From an uncultured bacterium (GTDB lineage: Bacteria > Spirochaetota > UBA4802 > JAGODF01), in assembly GCA_937921485.1 (NCBI GenBank), contig CAKZSV010000006.1, positions 1 to 64,000 on the forward strand: DNA of 64,000 nt, written 5' to 3'. The notes below the pieces were generated by a model. That model was given only the letters and a program-made list of their open reading frames with translations. It did not search any database and was not told where the DNA came from. Numbering within the stretch: position 1 is the first letter of the stretch; every line of letters begins with the position of its first letter. The position numbers and the translations under genes are program-made. Positions 8,599-17,941 of this stretch are shown here, piece by piece.

Positions 8599-8615
8599 CT
8601 GGCACGTTTATTGCT
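8599..8615 (+). promoter_or_regulatory. Sigma-54 (RpoN) -24/-12 promoter of the sigma factor gene
   Basis: CTGGCACGTTTATTGCT matches the RpoN consensus YTGGCACG-R-NNN-TTGCW at every constrained position but one. The invariant GG (8601-8602) and GC (8613-8614) are 10 bp apart as required. Transcription would start near 8626, about 28 nt before the ATG at 8654. Confidence 0.8.
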
Positions 8616-8653
8616 CATAATACAGTTATTACGGCTGTTTCGAGGTTAACGGA

Positions 8654-9490
8654 ATGAGAAAAGAACATGCGAGCAGTCAAACTGAATTGCAGAACTATTT
8701 TTCTTCGATTAATAAAATTGCCCTTCTCACTCAGGAAGAAGAGGTACGGCTGGCCAAATCCAAATGCCAGGGCGATGAACAAGCGAAGGAAAAGCTCATA
8801 AATTCCAATCTGCGCCTCGTGGTGAAGATTGCGAAAAACTATACCTCCCTTGAGCCTTCCATCATCGATTTAGTCCAGGAAGGAAACCTTGGTCTTATTC
8901 GAGCTGCAGAAAAATTCGATCCGAAGATGGGGTGCCGTTTTTCCACGTACGCGTCGTACTGGATCAAACACTACATCACCCGCTTCATCGCAAAGCGCAG
9001 CAGAGCGATACGGGTTCCTATACGCAAAGGCGATCTTCATAAAAAAATCAACAAAGCCCGGGAACTTCTTTTAAGCGAAAGCGGCCATGAGCCCACGTCA
9101 ATCGAGCTGGCGGAGCTTTTAGGGGTTCACGAAAAAGAGGTGCGCGATATCCAGGAAGTGTTCCAGCCGACGGTATCCCTTGAACATCCGCTTAACGACA
9201 CCGACTTCAGCCTCATGGAAGTGGTGGAAGACGTAACGGCTCTTTCGCCCGACTACCATGTCACCCGCAATGAGCTGAAGGAAGAGCTCGAAAGCGCAAT
9301 GAATTCCCTTCTTGACAATGAAAAGAAAATTCTCAGAATGCGCTTCGGCTTCGACGATGACAGACCCGTCACCCTTAAAGAACTGGGAGATGAGTTCGGC
9401 GTTTCGGCCGAGACCGTCCGGCAGATTGAATCGCGCGCGATGAACAAAATTAAGAAGAAATTTTCCCATTTGCAGGATTTTTTATACTGA
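8654..9490 (+). CDS. rpoS: Sigma-70 family factor, RpoS-like (no region 1.1)
   Basis: Directs RNA polymerase to a promoter class. Region 1.2/2 is clear: LQNYFSSINKIALLTQEEEV, NSNLRLVVKIAKNY, DLVQEGNLGLIRAAEKFDP (core binding) and FSTYASYWIKHYITRFI with RAIRVP (the -10 recognition and melting region). Region 3 is present, and region 4 carries VTLKELGDEFGVSAETVRQI (-35 helix-turn-helix). At 278 aa it lacks the N-terminal region 1.1 of a housekeeping RpoD and is close to the size of Borrelia RpoS. The sigma-54 promoter just upstream supports an RpoN-controlled alternative factor; the name rpoS is an inference. A strong terminator follows, so it is monocistronic. Confidence 0.85.
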   Translation: MRKEHASSQTELQNYFSSINKIALLTQEEEVRLAKSKCQGDEQAKEKLINSNLRLVVKIAKNYTSLEPSIIDLVQEGNLGLIRAAEKFDPKMGCRFSTYASYWIKHYITRFIAKRSRAIRVPIRKGDLHKKINKARELLLSESGHEPTSIELAELLGVHEKEVRDIQEVFQPTVSLEHPLNDTDFSLMEVVEDVTALSPDYHVTRNELKEELESAMNSLLDNEKKILRMRFGFDDDRPVTLKELGDEFGVSAETVRQIESRAMNKIKKKFSHLQDFLY

Positions 9491-9518
9491 CGCCCTTTCA
9501 TATACACTACCCTTGCTA

Positions 9519-9550
9519 TGAGAGGTTCCCCACCTCTCATTTTTTTTCTT
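9519..9550 (+). terminator. Rho-independent terminator of the sigma factor gene
   Basis: TGAGAGGT and ACCTCTCA form an 8-bp perfect stem with a 5-nt loop, followed by eight T residues, 29 nt past the stop codon. Confidence 0.9.
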
Positions 9551-9605
9551 TTTGTCTTGAGGAATTTCGCGCTTTGTATTTTTGTATCTGAGGCGGGAGT
9601 GTGCC

Positions 9606-10637
9606 ATGTCAAAAGATACCATCATTTCGATTATTTCATCACTTAAACGGGATCTTGCCAGTATTCCTGAACTTCTTTTTGAAATGAAGCGTGAGACAGG
9701 AATGATGATGGCATGCCTTCCGTGCGATTTTCTTCCGTTCGAGATACTTCGCGCATGCGGCATCCATCCTTTTATTATGCCGCCCGGATTGGAACATCAC
9801 CCTGATTTTCAAACCATTCCCGATGTGATAATCACACCTGAAAGCTGCTGCTTTGCGCTTTCAAACAGCAATAACACAATTCCAGCAATACCTGTAGATG
9901 CAATTCCCGCCACGTACGGCGACAATTCCCTTTCCTCATGGAAAATGCTGATCGGAGAAGTTCTTTCGACAATAAAAGGAAAGGCTTGTGCGATACCTGT
10001 TGCCGAACTACGTTCCTCGGCCGAGAAGTATGCCACGCTTCGCCGCCTGGTGCGCGGTATTACGCTTTTGCGCCGCGAAAAACCGGATGCTCTTTCCAGC
10101 GCTGATCTTGCAGTGATTTTTTCGGCATCGCTTGCCCTTCCGCCGGAGCATGTGATTCCCTTAGTATCATCGATGCTGAATGAGCTGAACGATTATTCTT
10201 CGCGTTTTGAAGGCACGCCGATTCCCGCACTCATCTTCGGACGATGCCGCACCAGCGGTATGTCGCCGGACGATCTGGAAAAAGCGGGTTTTCTTATTGT
10301 CGAGGACGATATGTGCGGCGGCAGACGGAGCTTCGATCTTTCCTACAACACAGTGGCGAATTATCTCTACGATGAAATCATCAACGCGTTTTCTTTCAGG
10401 CCGTTCTGCCCGTGTCTTCGAAGCGCTGAATCGAGGTTTGAGCTACTCTATATGCTTGCAGGATCCTATGGCATTGAAACCGTTATTTTTATCGACGACG
10501 GTTCCTGCCCCGCGCGCGCATCGCATATTGACTTCATGCGCAGGCGCCTCATGCGTCTCGGCATCGATCCCCTGGTGCTTCATCCGGAAAATCCGATTGC
10601 CGAAGCGCAAAGGTACGTGTATCTTGCCTCAGGTTGA
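9606..10637 (+). CDS. 2-hydroxyacyl-CoA dehydratase (HgdB/FldBC-like) family protein
   Basis: 343 aa from the ATG at 9606, which has GGGAG 6 nt upstream; the frame is open to a TTG at 9582. The layout resembles the D-component family: an opening MMACLPCDFLPFEILRACGI motif (family form: x-P-x-E-L-l-x-A-x-G), a central CGGRRSFDL, and a C-terminal PFCPCLRSAESRFELLYMLA, then YGIETVIFIDDGSCPARA, whose Cys residues would hold an Fe-S cluster. Enzymes of this family need an activator ATPase (HgdC type) and usually a second subunit; neither is adjacent, so the reaction is unknown. It converges on gltD with a 9-nt overlap of the coding ends. Confidence 0.6.
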   Translation: MSKDTIISIISSLKRDLASIPELLFEMKRETGMMMACLPCDFLPFEILRACGIHPFIMPPGLEHHPDFQTIPDVIITPESCCFALSNSNNTIPAIPVDAIPATYGDNSLSSWKMLIGEVLSTIKGKACAIPVAELRSSAEKYATLRRLVRGITLLRREKPDALSSADLAVIFSASLALPPEHVIPLVSSMLNELNDYSSRFEGTPIPALIFGRCRTSGMSPDDLEKAGFLIVEDDMCGGRRSFDLSYNTVANYLYDEIINAFSFRPFCPCLRSAESRFELLYMLAGSYGIETVIFIDDGSCPARASHIDFMRRRLMRLGIDPLVLHPENPIAEAQRYVYLASG

Positions 10638-12053
10638 TGCAAGATACATGTCGATGTGCTTCGCGGCTTCGCGTCCCTGGTGAATGGCCCACACCACCAG
10701 CGAAGCGCCGCGAACCGCGTCTCCAGCGGCGAAGACACCCGCAACATCGGTCATCATGGTTTCATTCGTGGCGATGTTGCCCGCAGCGTTGAGCGACACG
10801 CCGAAATCCTTAACCAACCCGTTTTGTTTAATATGCAAAAATCCGAGCGCCAGCACCACCGTTTCCGCTTTGAGTTCAAAAACGCTTCCCGGTACAGGCA
10901 CCGGAACCATAGCTCCGGCAGCATTTTTTTCCCAGTTTACCTTCACGCACTCAACCGCACAAACCTTCCCGTTTGATCCCCTGAAGCGTTTCGTCTGAAC
11001 ATTCCACAGCCTCTCGCACCCCTCTTCATGGGAACTCGATGTTTTGAGAACCTTCGGCCACAGCGGCCAGGGTTCGCTTTCGGATCGCTTCGCAGGCGGC
11101 ATTGGAAGAATCTCTATCTGGGTGACGCGAAGCGCCCCCTGCCGGTTTGCAGAGCCCACGCAGTCCGATCCCGTATCGCCGCCGCCGATCACCACCACGT
11201 TTTTATTGTAGGCATTGATGATGCAGCTTTCAGGTATCTTTTCCCCGCGCACGCTTCTGTTTTGCTGTTCAAGATACACCAGCGCCTGATATATCCCCTC
11301 GAGTTCGCGCCCTTCCACGGATAGATCGCGCGCTTCCCGAGCTCCGATTGTCAGGCATACCGCGTCAAAATTCCTTCGAAGCTCAGAAACGGAAATTTCC
11401 TTTCCCACTTCAACGCCAGTCCGTATTTCCAGCCCCTCTTCCACAAGCAAATTTACCCGACGGTCAATTACGCGCTTGTCCAGTTTGAAATCGGGAATGC
11501 CGAACCTGAGATATCCGCCCACCGAATCCGCGCTTTCAAAGAGCACCGCACTGTGCCCTTTTTTATTCAGCAGATCGGCGCAGGCAAGTCCCGCGGGCCC
11601 GCTTCCGATGACCGCAACCTTTTTCCCGGTTCTTTTTTTTGGTGGGCGCGATTTCACGTATCCTTCCGCAAACGCTTTTTCCGCCACCGCCAGCTCATTT
11701 TGCCTGATGGTCACCGGCGCGTCATTGATCGACAGCACGCAGGAAGCTTCGCAGGGAGCGGGACAAACGCGTCCGGTGAATTCCGGAAAATTATTTGTTG
11801 ATGAAAGAATATCATACGCTTCCTTCCATCTGCCGCGGTACATCATATCCTGCCATTCCGGCATGATATTGCTCACTGGGCATCCCCAATGGCAAAACGG
11901 CACGCCGCAGTCCATGCACCGCGAGGCCTGAAGGCGGCGCTCATCATCCGAAAGAAGTTTCTCCACTTCGGAATAATCGCTTATCCGCTCCTCAACCGGG
12001 CGATATCCGGATTCCACGCGTTGAATATTCAAAAAGCCTTTTGGATCTCCCAT
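10629..12053 (-). CDS. gltD: Glutamate synthase (NADPH) small subunit
   Basis: Oxidises NAD(P)H and feeds electrons to GltB. The N-terminal Cys-rich domain carries two ligand sets for [4Fe-4S] clusters (RCMDCGVPFCHWGCP and GRVCPAPCEASCVL). The FAD site VAVIGSGPAGLACADLL follows at about residue 150, and the NAD(P)H site VVVIGGGDTGSDCVG at about residue 290. The C-terminal GVFAAGDAVRGASLVVWAI is the second FAD contact. 474 aa is normal. Its start overlaps the stop of gltB by one base (TGATG), so the two are co-translated. Confidence 0.96.
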   Translation of the reverse strand: MGDPKGFLNIQRVESGYRPVEERISDYSEVEKLLSDDERRLQASRCMDCGVPFCHWGCPVSNIMPEWQDMMYRGRWKEAYDILSSTNNFPEFTGRVCPAPCEASCVLSINDAPVTIRQNELAVAEKAFAEGYVKSRPPKKRTGKKVAVIGSGPAGLACADLLNKKGHSAVLFESADSVGGYLRFGIPDFKLDKRVIDRRVNLLVEEGLEIRTGVEVGKEISVSELRRNFDAVCLTIGAREARDLSVEGRELEGIYQALVYLEQQNRSVRGEKIPESCIINAYNKNVVVIGGGDTGSDCVGSANRQGALRVTQIEILPMPPAKRSESEPWPLWPKVLKTSSSHEEGCERLWNVQTKRFRGSNGKVCAVECVKVNWEKNAAGAMVPVPVPGSVFELKAETVVLALGFLHIKQNGLVKDFGVSLNAAGNIATNETMMTDVAGVFAAGDAVRGASLVVWAIHQGREAAKHIDMYLAST

Positions 12054-15000
12054 CAGGCATGCACCTCCAGTTGTTCTTCTTCACGGATTCTTTTGAGCTT
12101 AAGCTCAATCTGCTCGATCATCAGTTCCTGCAGCGCGCGCTTGTATTCAAACGGAATGACTTTGACAAAGTTCGGCACGTATGCATGCCATTCCCTGAGT
12201 ATCCTTTCTGCGATGGCGCTTCCGGTGTATCTGTAGTGCTTGCGTAAAAGCTCGATGATGAAATCCTGATCTTCAAAATCGCGGACAGGCGATAAATCAA
12301 CCATGCCTTTATTGCAGAAGTAGTCGAAATTTCCGTCAACGTCGAGCACATACGCGATGCCGCCGCTCATCCCTGCGGCGAAGTTTCTGCCGACTCTCCC
12401 CAGCACTAAAATTCTACCACCGGTCATGTATTCGGCACAATGATCGCCCGTTCCTTCAACCACCGCGATGGCATTGCTGTTGCGCACGCAGAAGCGCTCG
12501 CCCGCAATGCCCCGGATGTATGCCTCACCGCTGGTTGCACCATACAGCACCGTGTTTCCCACGATGATGTTTTCATCGGCAGAGAAATCGGAGCCGTCGG
12601 GAGGATGCACAATAAGCTTTCCTCCTGAAAGGCCTTTTCCGAAGTAGTCGTTCGCGTCTCCTTCGAGCCTGAAAGTGATACCTCTGGTTAAAAACGCTCC
12701 GAAGCTTTGCCCAGCGCTTCCCCTGAAAACGCATTCGATGGTATCATCAGGAAGACCATCATCGCCGTATTTTTTCGAAATATAATAGGAAAGCATCGCC
12801 CCTGTGGCGCGGTCGGTGTTTTTGATGGGCATCTCCACGTACAATTTCGCGCCGGTTTCACCTTTGATCACCGGCATCGCCTTTTCAACAAGCGTTCGGT
12901 CAATCACGCGGTCGATTTTATGCACTTGCTTTTCCACGCAGTATCGCGCCGAATCAGCGACGCTATCATTTCGATATACGAGCGATGAAAGATTCAAAAA
13001 TCGCGCTTTCCAGTGGCTCGTCTCCCGCGCTTTGAGAAGTTCCGTGCGCCCAATGAGATCGTCAAATTTTCTGATTCCCAGCGACGCCATCAGTTCCCGC
13101 ACCTCTCTCGCAATGAAGGTAAAGAAGTTCACTACGTGTTCGGGCTTCCCGCGAAAACGCTTACGGAGTTGCGGATCCTGCGTTGCTACGCCGACCGGGC
13201 AGGTATTCATGTGACACTTGCGCATCATCACACAACCGAGGGAAATAAGCGTCGCGGTGCCGAAGCCAAACTCCTCCGCCCCCAGAATCGCCGCGATCAC
13301 CACATCCCTTCCGGTTTTAAGCTGGCCATCGGTTTGAAGGCGAACCCGTCCGCGAAGTTTGTTCGCGACCAGCGTCTGATGCGTTTCTGATAGACCAATT
13401 TCCCAGGGAATCCCCGCATGTTTGATGGAACTCAACGGGCTTGCACCCGTACCGCCATCATAGCCGCTGATGAGAATATTGTCCGCATGCGCTTTTGCCA
13501 CACCCGCCGCAACCGTGCCCACGCCCGTTTCGGAAACGAGCTTCACGCTGATGCGGGCATTGGGGTTTGCATTTTTTAAATCAAAAATGAGTTCCGCCAG
13601 GTCTTCAATCGAATAGATATCGTGGTGCGGCGGCGGCGATATGAGCGTGACGCCGGGAGTCGAATGGCGGGTTTTAGCGATGATCTTATCGACCTTATGG
13701 CCCGGCAACTGCCCTCCTTCTCCCGGTTTTGCTCCCTGTGCCATTTTTATCTGCAATTCATCGGCATGCGCCAGATAGGCGCTCGTGACGCCGAATCTCC
13801 CCGACGCAACCTGTTTGATAGCGCTTCGGGAAAACGTGCCGTCGCTTTTTGGCACATATCGTTCCGGATCTTCTCCCCCTTCGCCTGAGTTGCTCCGCCC
13901 TCCGATTGTATTCATGGCAATTGCAATGGTTTCATGGGCCTCTTTACTGATTGAGCCAAACGACATCGCTCCTGTGGTGAGGCGTTTCATAATCGTTTCA
14001 ACCGGCTCCACTTCCTCAATCGGTATGGGTTCTCTATCGGAAAATTCGAAAAGCCCGCGGATCACATGCGGCCTGGAATTATCACCGTTTACGGCTGCGC
14101 TGAATTCCTTAAATTTTTGATAATCCCCCGTGCGCACCGCCCATTGCAGAAGATGTATGGTCACGGGATTCCAGGAATGCTTCTCGCCGTATTTTCTGTA
14201 CGCATATACGCCTTCGGATGGAAGTACCCGAGTATCATCATCAAACGCGGCACGGTGCGACATGAGGGCTTCCCGCGCGATTTCCTGCACCCCGATTCCG
14301 CCTATGCGAGAAGGCGTGCCGGTGAAATATTTTTCAATTACCTCATTGCCAAGGCCGATCGCCTCAAAAACCTGCGCGCCGCGGTAACTGCGGAGAGTGG
14401 AGATTCCCATTTTGGAAAGCACTTTCAACAAAGCTTTTTCATTTGCCTTGATGAAATTCTCCACGGCTTTATCATAGCTCATCTCTTTCGGGAAATACTG
14501 CCCGCGATGAAGGTTGCGGATGGTGGCGATTGCTCCATAGGGGTTAACGGCATCAGCACCATATCCAAAGAGTAGCGCCATGTGCATCACTTCGCGCGCC
14601 TCAGCAGTTTCAATCACAAGCGCGGCTCTGGTACGCTTCTTTACGCGAATCAGATGATGATGTACTCCCGCGCACGCCAGAAGCGAGGGGATGGGCGCAT
14701 TCGTCGCATCTGCTTTTTTATCGGATAAAATAATTATGGTATGCCCCGCATCAATGACCTTCTCCGCTTCGGCGCAAATCTCGTCCATAGCATCGGAAAG
14801 GCAATGGGCGTCGTTTGAAGCAGGGAACACGATGGGAATGGTAACGGCTTTGAAATCCGGATTCTGATAGTGCCGCAGCTTTTCCACATCGCTGTTGCGG
14901 AAAATCGGTCGCAGGAACTTTATCATCCTGCAATGCTCCGGCGTTTCATCCAGGAGGTTTAGCTGTCTTCCCATAAAACTCGTCAGTGTCATCACCAGAT

Positions 15001-16597
15001 CCTCACGGACCGAGTCGATAGGAGGATTGGTCACCTGGGCAAACGCCTGTTTGAAATAATTGAAAAGGCGCTGGGGTTTATCGGACAGCGCAGCAAGCGG
15101 GGTATCGGTGCCCATTGAACTTGTGGGTTCCTGTGCGGTCTCGGCAGTGGTTTTAATAATCAGTTCAACATCTTCTCTCGTATATCCATGCATGAGTTGC
15201 AACCGCAACAGGGCATCCTGCGACATCTCCTCGCTCCCCTCGCCGGCATAGGGAATATTCTCGAACAGCACCCTGTTTTCCTCAACCCACTGCGTGTACG
15301 GTTTCTGCCGGGACATCTCCTGCTTGATTTCTTTATCGGGGATTATTCTGCCTTCCTTCGTGTCCACCAGGAGCAGTTTGCCGGGCATAAGACGCCCCTT
15401 CGCGCGCACTTCATCGGCACGGAAGTCCTGCACGCCGACTTCCGAACCCATGACGATGATATCGTTTTTGGTGATGACATATCGGGAAGGGCGAAGCCCG
15501 TTTCGGTCGAGCGTTCCGCCCACGAATCGCCCGTCGCAGAAGACAATGCTCGCAGGGCCATCCCAGGGCTCCATAAACGCGGCATGATATTCATAAAAAT
15601 ATTTCAATTCCTGCGGAATTGGATTCTTATCGTTCCATGATTCGGGAATGAGCATCATAAGGGTATGCGGGAGCGTGCGTCCCGCCATCACAAGAAATTC
15701 AATAGCATTATCGAGCGAAGCGGAATCGCTTTTCTCTGGCTCAATGACGGGAAGAGCATACGTTATCGACTCGCCAAATAAATCCGATCTGAAATCCGAT
15801 TCCCGCGCCGACATCCAGAAGCGATTGCCCTTGATGGTATTGATCTCTCCGTTGTGCGAAATAATACGGAAAGGCTGTGCAAGACCCCAGGCAGGAAATG
15901 TGTTGGTGCTGAATCTGGAATGCACCATCGCAATGGCGCTGGTAAGCCTTTCATCTTGAAGATCGCGATAGTATTTCCTGAGCTGGTGCGGCATGAACAT
16001 GCCTTTATACACAATCGTCTTTGAAGAAAGGGATACGATGTAAAAATCTTCCTTGTCCGCAATTTCAGAGGTGCGGATATTTTGTTCGGCAATTTTCCTT
16101 GCAAGAAAGAGTTTCCTTTCAAGCGCTTCATTCGATGCGCCATCCGCATCAGCAATAAATAGTTGAAGAATCCTCGGTTCTGATTGTTTTGCTATCTCTC
16201 CCGGGACAGAGCTATCGACATCAACATCCCTCCAGCCTATGATGCGAAGGCGCATGTTCACAAGTACCGATTCAAATATCTGCCGGAGCGAACTTTGCAC
16301 GATGGTGTTTTTCGGGAAAAAAACCAGCCCTGTTCCATAGCTGCCTTCATCCGGAAGGTTCTCGATTTGTTCTGAGTAGAACTGATGCGGAATCTGCAGC
16401 ATGATGCCCGCGCCATCGCCGGTTCGGTTATCTGCGCTCTCAGCCCCCCGATGCTCCATTCGTTCGAGCACTTCGAGCCCCCGGCGGACTATCTCATGGG
16501 ATTTTTTCCCTTTGATATGCGCCACAAAACCGATTCCGCAGGAATCGTGTTCATGCTCGTTCGAATACAGTCCCTTTATTCGTTGCACTGCGGACAT
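12053..16597 (-). CDS. gltB: Glutamate synthase large subunit
   Basis: Makes two glutamates from glutamine and 2-oxoglutarate. The class-II glutamine amidotransferase domain follows a short propeptide; the catalytic Cys is residue 20 (HDSCGIGF), exposed after cleavage. Further on are the central domain, then the FMN/2-oxoglutarate-binding barrel (residues about 800-1180, with VKLVSETGVGTVAAGVAKA and SGYDGGTGASPLSSIK) and the [3Fe-4S] ligands CVMMRKCHMNTCPVG near residue 1120. The C-terminal beta-helix has repeated G-x-x-G turns (GGKLIVHPP, GGRILVLGRVGRNFAAG). 1514 aa, full length. ACGGAGG precedes the ATG. Ammonium assimilation via GS/GOGAT is implied; glnA is not in the window. Confidence 0.97.
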   Translation of the reverse strand: MSAVQRIKGLYSNEHEHDSCGIGFVAHIKGKKSHEIVRRGLEVLERMEHRGAESADNRTGDGAGIMLQIPHQFYSEQIENLPDEGSYGTGLVFFPKNTIVQSSLRQIFESVLVNMRLRIIGWRDVDVDSSVPGEIAKQSEPRILQLFIADADGASNEALERKLFLARKIAEQNIRTSEIADKEDFYIVSLSSKTIVYKGMFMPHQLRKYYRDLQDERLTSAIAMVHSRFSTNTFPAWGLAQPFRIISHNGEINTIKGNRFWMSARESDFRSDLFGESITYALPVIEPEKSDSASLDNAIEFLVMAGRTLPHTLMMLIPESWNDKNPIPQELKYFYEYHAAFMEPWDGPASIVFCDGRFVGGTLDRNGLRPSRYVITKNDIIVMGSEVGVQDFRADEVRAKGRLMPGKLLLVDTKEGRIIPDKEIKQEMSRQKPYTQWVEENRVLFENIPYAGEGSEEMSQDALLRLQLMHGYTREDVELIIKTTAETAQEPTSSMGTDTPLAALSDKPQRLFNYFKQAFAQVTNPPIDSVREDLVMTLTSFMGRQLNLLDETPEHCRMIKFLRPIFRNSDVEKLRHYQNPDFKAVTIPIVFPASNDAHCLSDAMDEICAEAEKVIDAGHTIIILSDKKADATNAPIPSLLACAGVHHHLIRVKKRTRAALVIETAEAREVMHMALLFGYGADAVNPYGAIATIRNLHRGQYFPKEMSYDKAVENFIKANEKALLKVLSKMGISTLRSYRGAQVFEAIGLGNEVIEKYFTGTPSRIGGIGVQEIAREALMSHRAAFDDDTRVLPSEGVYAYRKYGEKHSWNPVTIHLLQWAVRTGDYQKFKEFSAAVNGDNSRPHVIRGLFEFSDREPIPIEEVEPVETIMKRLTTGAMSFGSISKEAHETIAIAMNTIGGRSNSGEGGEDPERYVPKSDGTFSRSAIKQVASGRFGVTSAYLAHADELQIKMAQGAKPGEGGQLPGHKVDKIIAKTRHSTPGVTLISPPPHHDIYSIEDLAELIFDLKNANPNARISVKLVSETGVGTVAAGVAKAHADNILISGYDGGTGASPLSSIKHAGIPWEIGLSETHQTLVANKLRGRVRLQTDGQLKTGRDVVIAAILGAEEFGFGTATLISLGCVMMRKCHMNTCPVGVATQDPQLRKRFRGKPEHVVNFFTFIAREVRELMASLGIRKFDDLIGRTELLKARETSHWKARFLNLSSLVYRNDSVADSARYCVEKQVHKIDRVIDRTLVEKAMPVIKGETGAKLYVEMPIKNTDRATGAMLSYYISKKYGDDGLPDDTIECVFRGSAGQSFGAFLTRGITFRLEGDANDYFGKGLSGGKLIVHPPDGSDFSADENIIVGNTVLYGATSGEAYIRGIAGERFCVRNSNAIAVVEGTGDHCAEYMTGGRILVLGRVGRNFAAGMSGGIAYVLDVDGNFDYFCNKGMVDLSPVRDFEDQDFIIELLRKHYRYTGSAIAERILREWHAYVPNFVKVIPFEYKRALQELMIEQIELKLKRIREEEQLEVHA

Positions 16598-16648
16598 TTC
16601 GTAGTTATCCTCCGTAGCGTATTCCCCTTAATCTGCCTCAATCGTAGC

Positions 16649-16676
16649 ATAATATATCACATCACCATACAAGCAA
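16649..16676 (-). promoter_or_regulatory. Putative sigma-70 promoter of gltBD
   Basis: On the minus strand TTGCTT and TATTAT are separated by 16 bp, about 50 nt upstream of the gltB ATG. The match is reasonable but could be chance in AT-rich DNA. Confidence 0.4.
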
Positions 16677-16797
16677 ATATTCTATGCTGTATTCAATCAA
16701 TGAAAAGGAATGCCTTTCTGTTACATTTATGTAAATTTATACAGATAGGAGATTTTTAACAGAAACCAATGTATAATATCTTCTGATGTTCACAATT

Positions 16798-16828
16798 AAA
16801 AATGCCCCGCTATCGGGGCATTTTCTTT
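16798..16828 (-). terminator. Terminator of the cytidylate-kinase-like gene
   Basis: ATGCCCCG, loop ATAG, CGGGGCAT with A-run and T-run on either side. It reads as a strong terminator on the minus strand 30 nt past the stop at 16858, and could also act on the plus strand. Confidence 0.85.
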
Positions 16829-16857
16829 CGTAAAATCATGAAATTGTAGAATAACTG

Positions 16858-17577
16858 TTATTTGCTTAGATACCCTTTCGATTGTAATGCACCAATAATC
16901 GATTCGATTATTTCCTGATCGGTAAATCGCGCCACGTTTATGGTGATATCGTATGAAGCGGGATTTTCCGCATCGAACCTGATATACTGATTGAGAAAAT
17001 CATGGCGTTCCCGGTCTTTTTTCTCAACGAACTTTTCTGCCTCGAGTTTGTCCTTAAAGGAACCGACTTCCATAATCTTCTTTATGCGGTAGGATAGCGG
17101 CGCCACAAACCTCACATGCAGTCCGTACTTTAGTCCACGCGTGATGACCACTCCCGCTCTTCCCACAATGATCGCCCTTCCATGAATGCAGAGGCCGCGC
17201 ACTGTCTTCACCAACTGTTTGTAGGCAGTCACCTGAGGAGGATAGTCGGTGAGAAAGCCCCTCATGAGCTCGGTCATCTCTTCGCGCTTTTTCGTGTCGA
17301 TGGTTTCAATGAGCTTTTCGGATACCCCCGTATCCTTAACGATTTCCTCAAGAAGATTTCTGTCGTACGCTTCCCAGTTTTCTATTCCTTCAAAATCATT
17401 GAGTGACTTTGCAAGCTGTTTCGCAAGCGGGCTTACCACACAGCCGTATTCCCGCGAAATAGTGATAAACGGCCTGCTCTCCTCTTCTTTCGCTTCTTCG
17501 ATTTTTTTATAGTTCTCCCAGTACTTGACCTGCTTTTGAATCAGCTTTTCGAGAGTGGAACCTTTAATGTAGCTCAT
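16858..17577 (-). CDS. Cytidylate kinase-like family protein
   Basis: 239 aa from MSYIKGSTLE at 17577, with AAGGAG 7-8 nt upstream; the longer frame to 17706 is a Cys-rich, non-conserved extension. It belongs to the cytidylate-kinase-2-like family: RPFITISREYGCVVSPLAKQ near residue 40 (a variant of the usual P-loop), NWEAYDRNLLEEI, and RAIIVGRAGVVITRGL near 140, followed by the basic lid-like KKIMEV...AEKFVEKKDRER. In the family these motifs accompany nucleotide-dependent phosphotransfer, but the substrate is not established. Alone between terminator and repeat copy 2. Confidence 0.7.
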   Translation of the reverse strand: MSYIKGSTLEKLIQKQVKYWENYKKIEEAKEEESRPFITISREYGCVVSPLAKQLAKSLNDFEGIENWEAYDRNLLEEIVKDTGVSEKLIETIDTKKREEMTELMRGFLTDYPPQVTAYKQLVKTVRGLCIHGRAIIVGRAGVVITRGLKYGLHVRFVAPLSYRIKKIMEVGSFKDKLEAEKFVEKKDRERHDFLNQYIRFDAENPASYDITINVARFTDQEIIESIIGALQSKGYLSK

Positions 17578-17941
17578 AAGTTCGCTCCTTACCAGGATTT
17601 GAGAGTTATGATGATCACCGCATATGCATCTGCTTTGCCAGCAGGAGAAATGAGCACAATCGAAAACAGTTTTATCCAGAATACAAAAGCAGCCTTTTTT
17701 CATCAATAATTAATTTTTTATGAATGCATGATAAATAGGAGATTTATGGGCACATCTAAAAACCGCTTTCATCCTTAAAATTAGCATCAAAAGAAAGCGG
17801 TTTTTACCTATATACTGTGCCCACAAGGGAACATCCTTAAAAACAGTTTTTAGAAGTTCCCTTATATCAAATAAATAATTTTCTTGCATTTTCTTCGTTG
17901 CACTTTAAAATTAGATACTTCAGTATCAGTATCCTAATTTC
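17578..17941. other. 364-bp divergent intergenic region
   Basis: Holds repeat copy 2 (17748-17863). A short direct repeat (AGTATC twice) lies just before the start at 17942. No gene seen. Confidence 0.5.
17748..17863 (+). repeat. Dispersed two-hairpin repeat, copy 2 (most complete)
   Basis: First hairpin: GGGCAC (17748-17753) with GTGCCC (17817-17822) outside, AAAAACCGCTTTC with GAAAGCGGTTTTT inside, loop about 20 nt. Second hairpin: AAGGGAAC (17825-17832) with GTTCCCTT (17856-17863) outside, TAAAAAC with GTTTTTA inside. Same orientation as copies 1 and 3. Confidence 0.9.

Larger units (their letters stand above)
7992..8653. other. 662-bp AT-rich intergenic region
   Basis: No convincing ORF on either strand. 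Contains a 29-bp near-palindrome at 8165-8193, long A/T runs, and the sigma-54-type promoter at 8599-8615 immediately upstream of the sigma factor gene. Confidence 0.6.
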
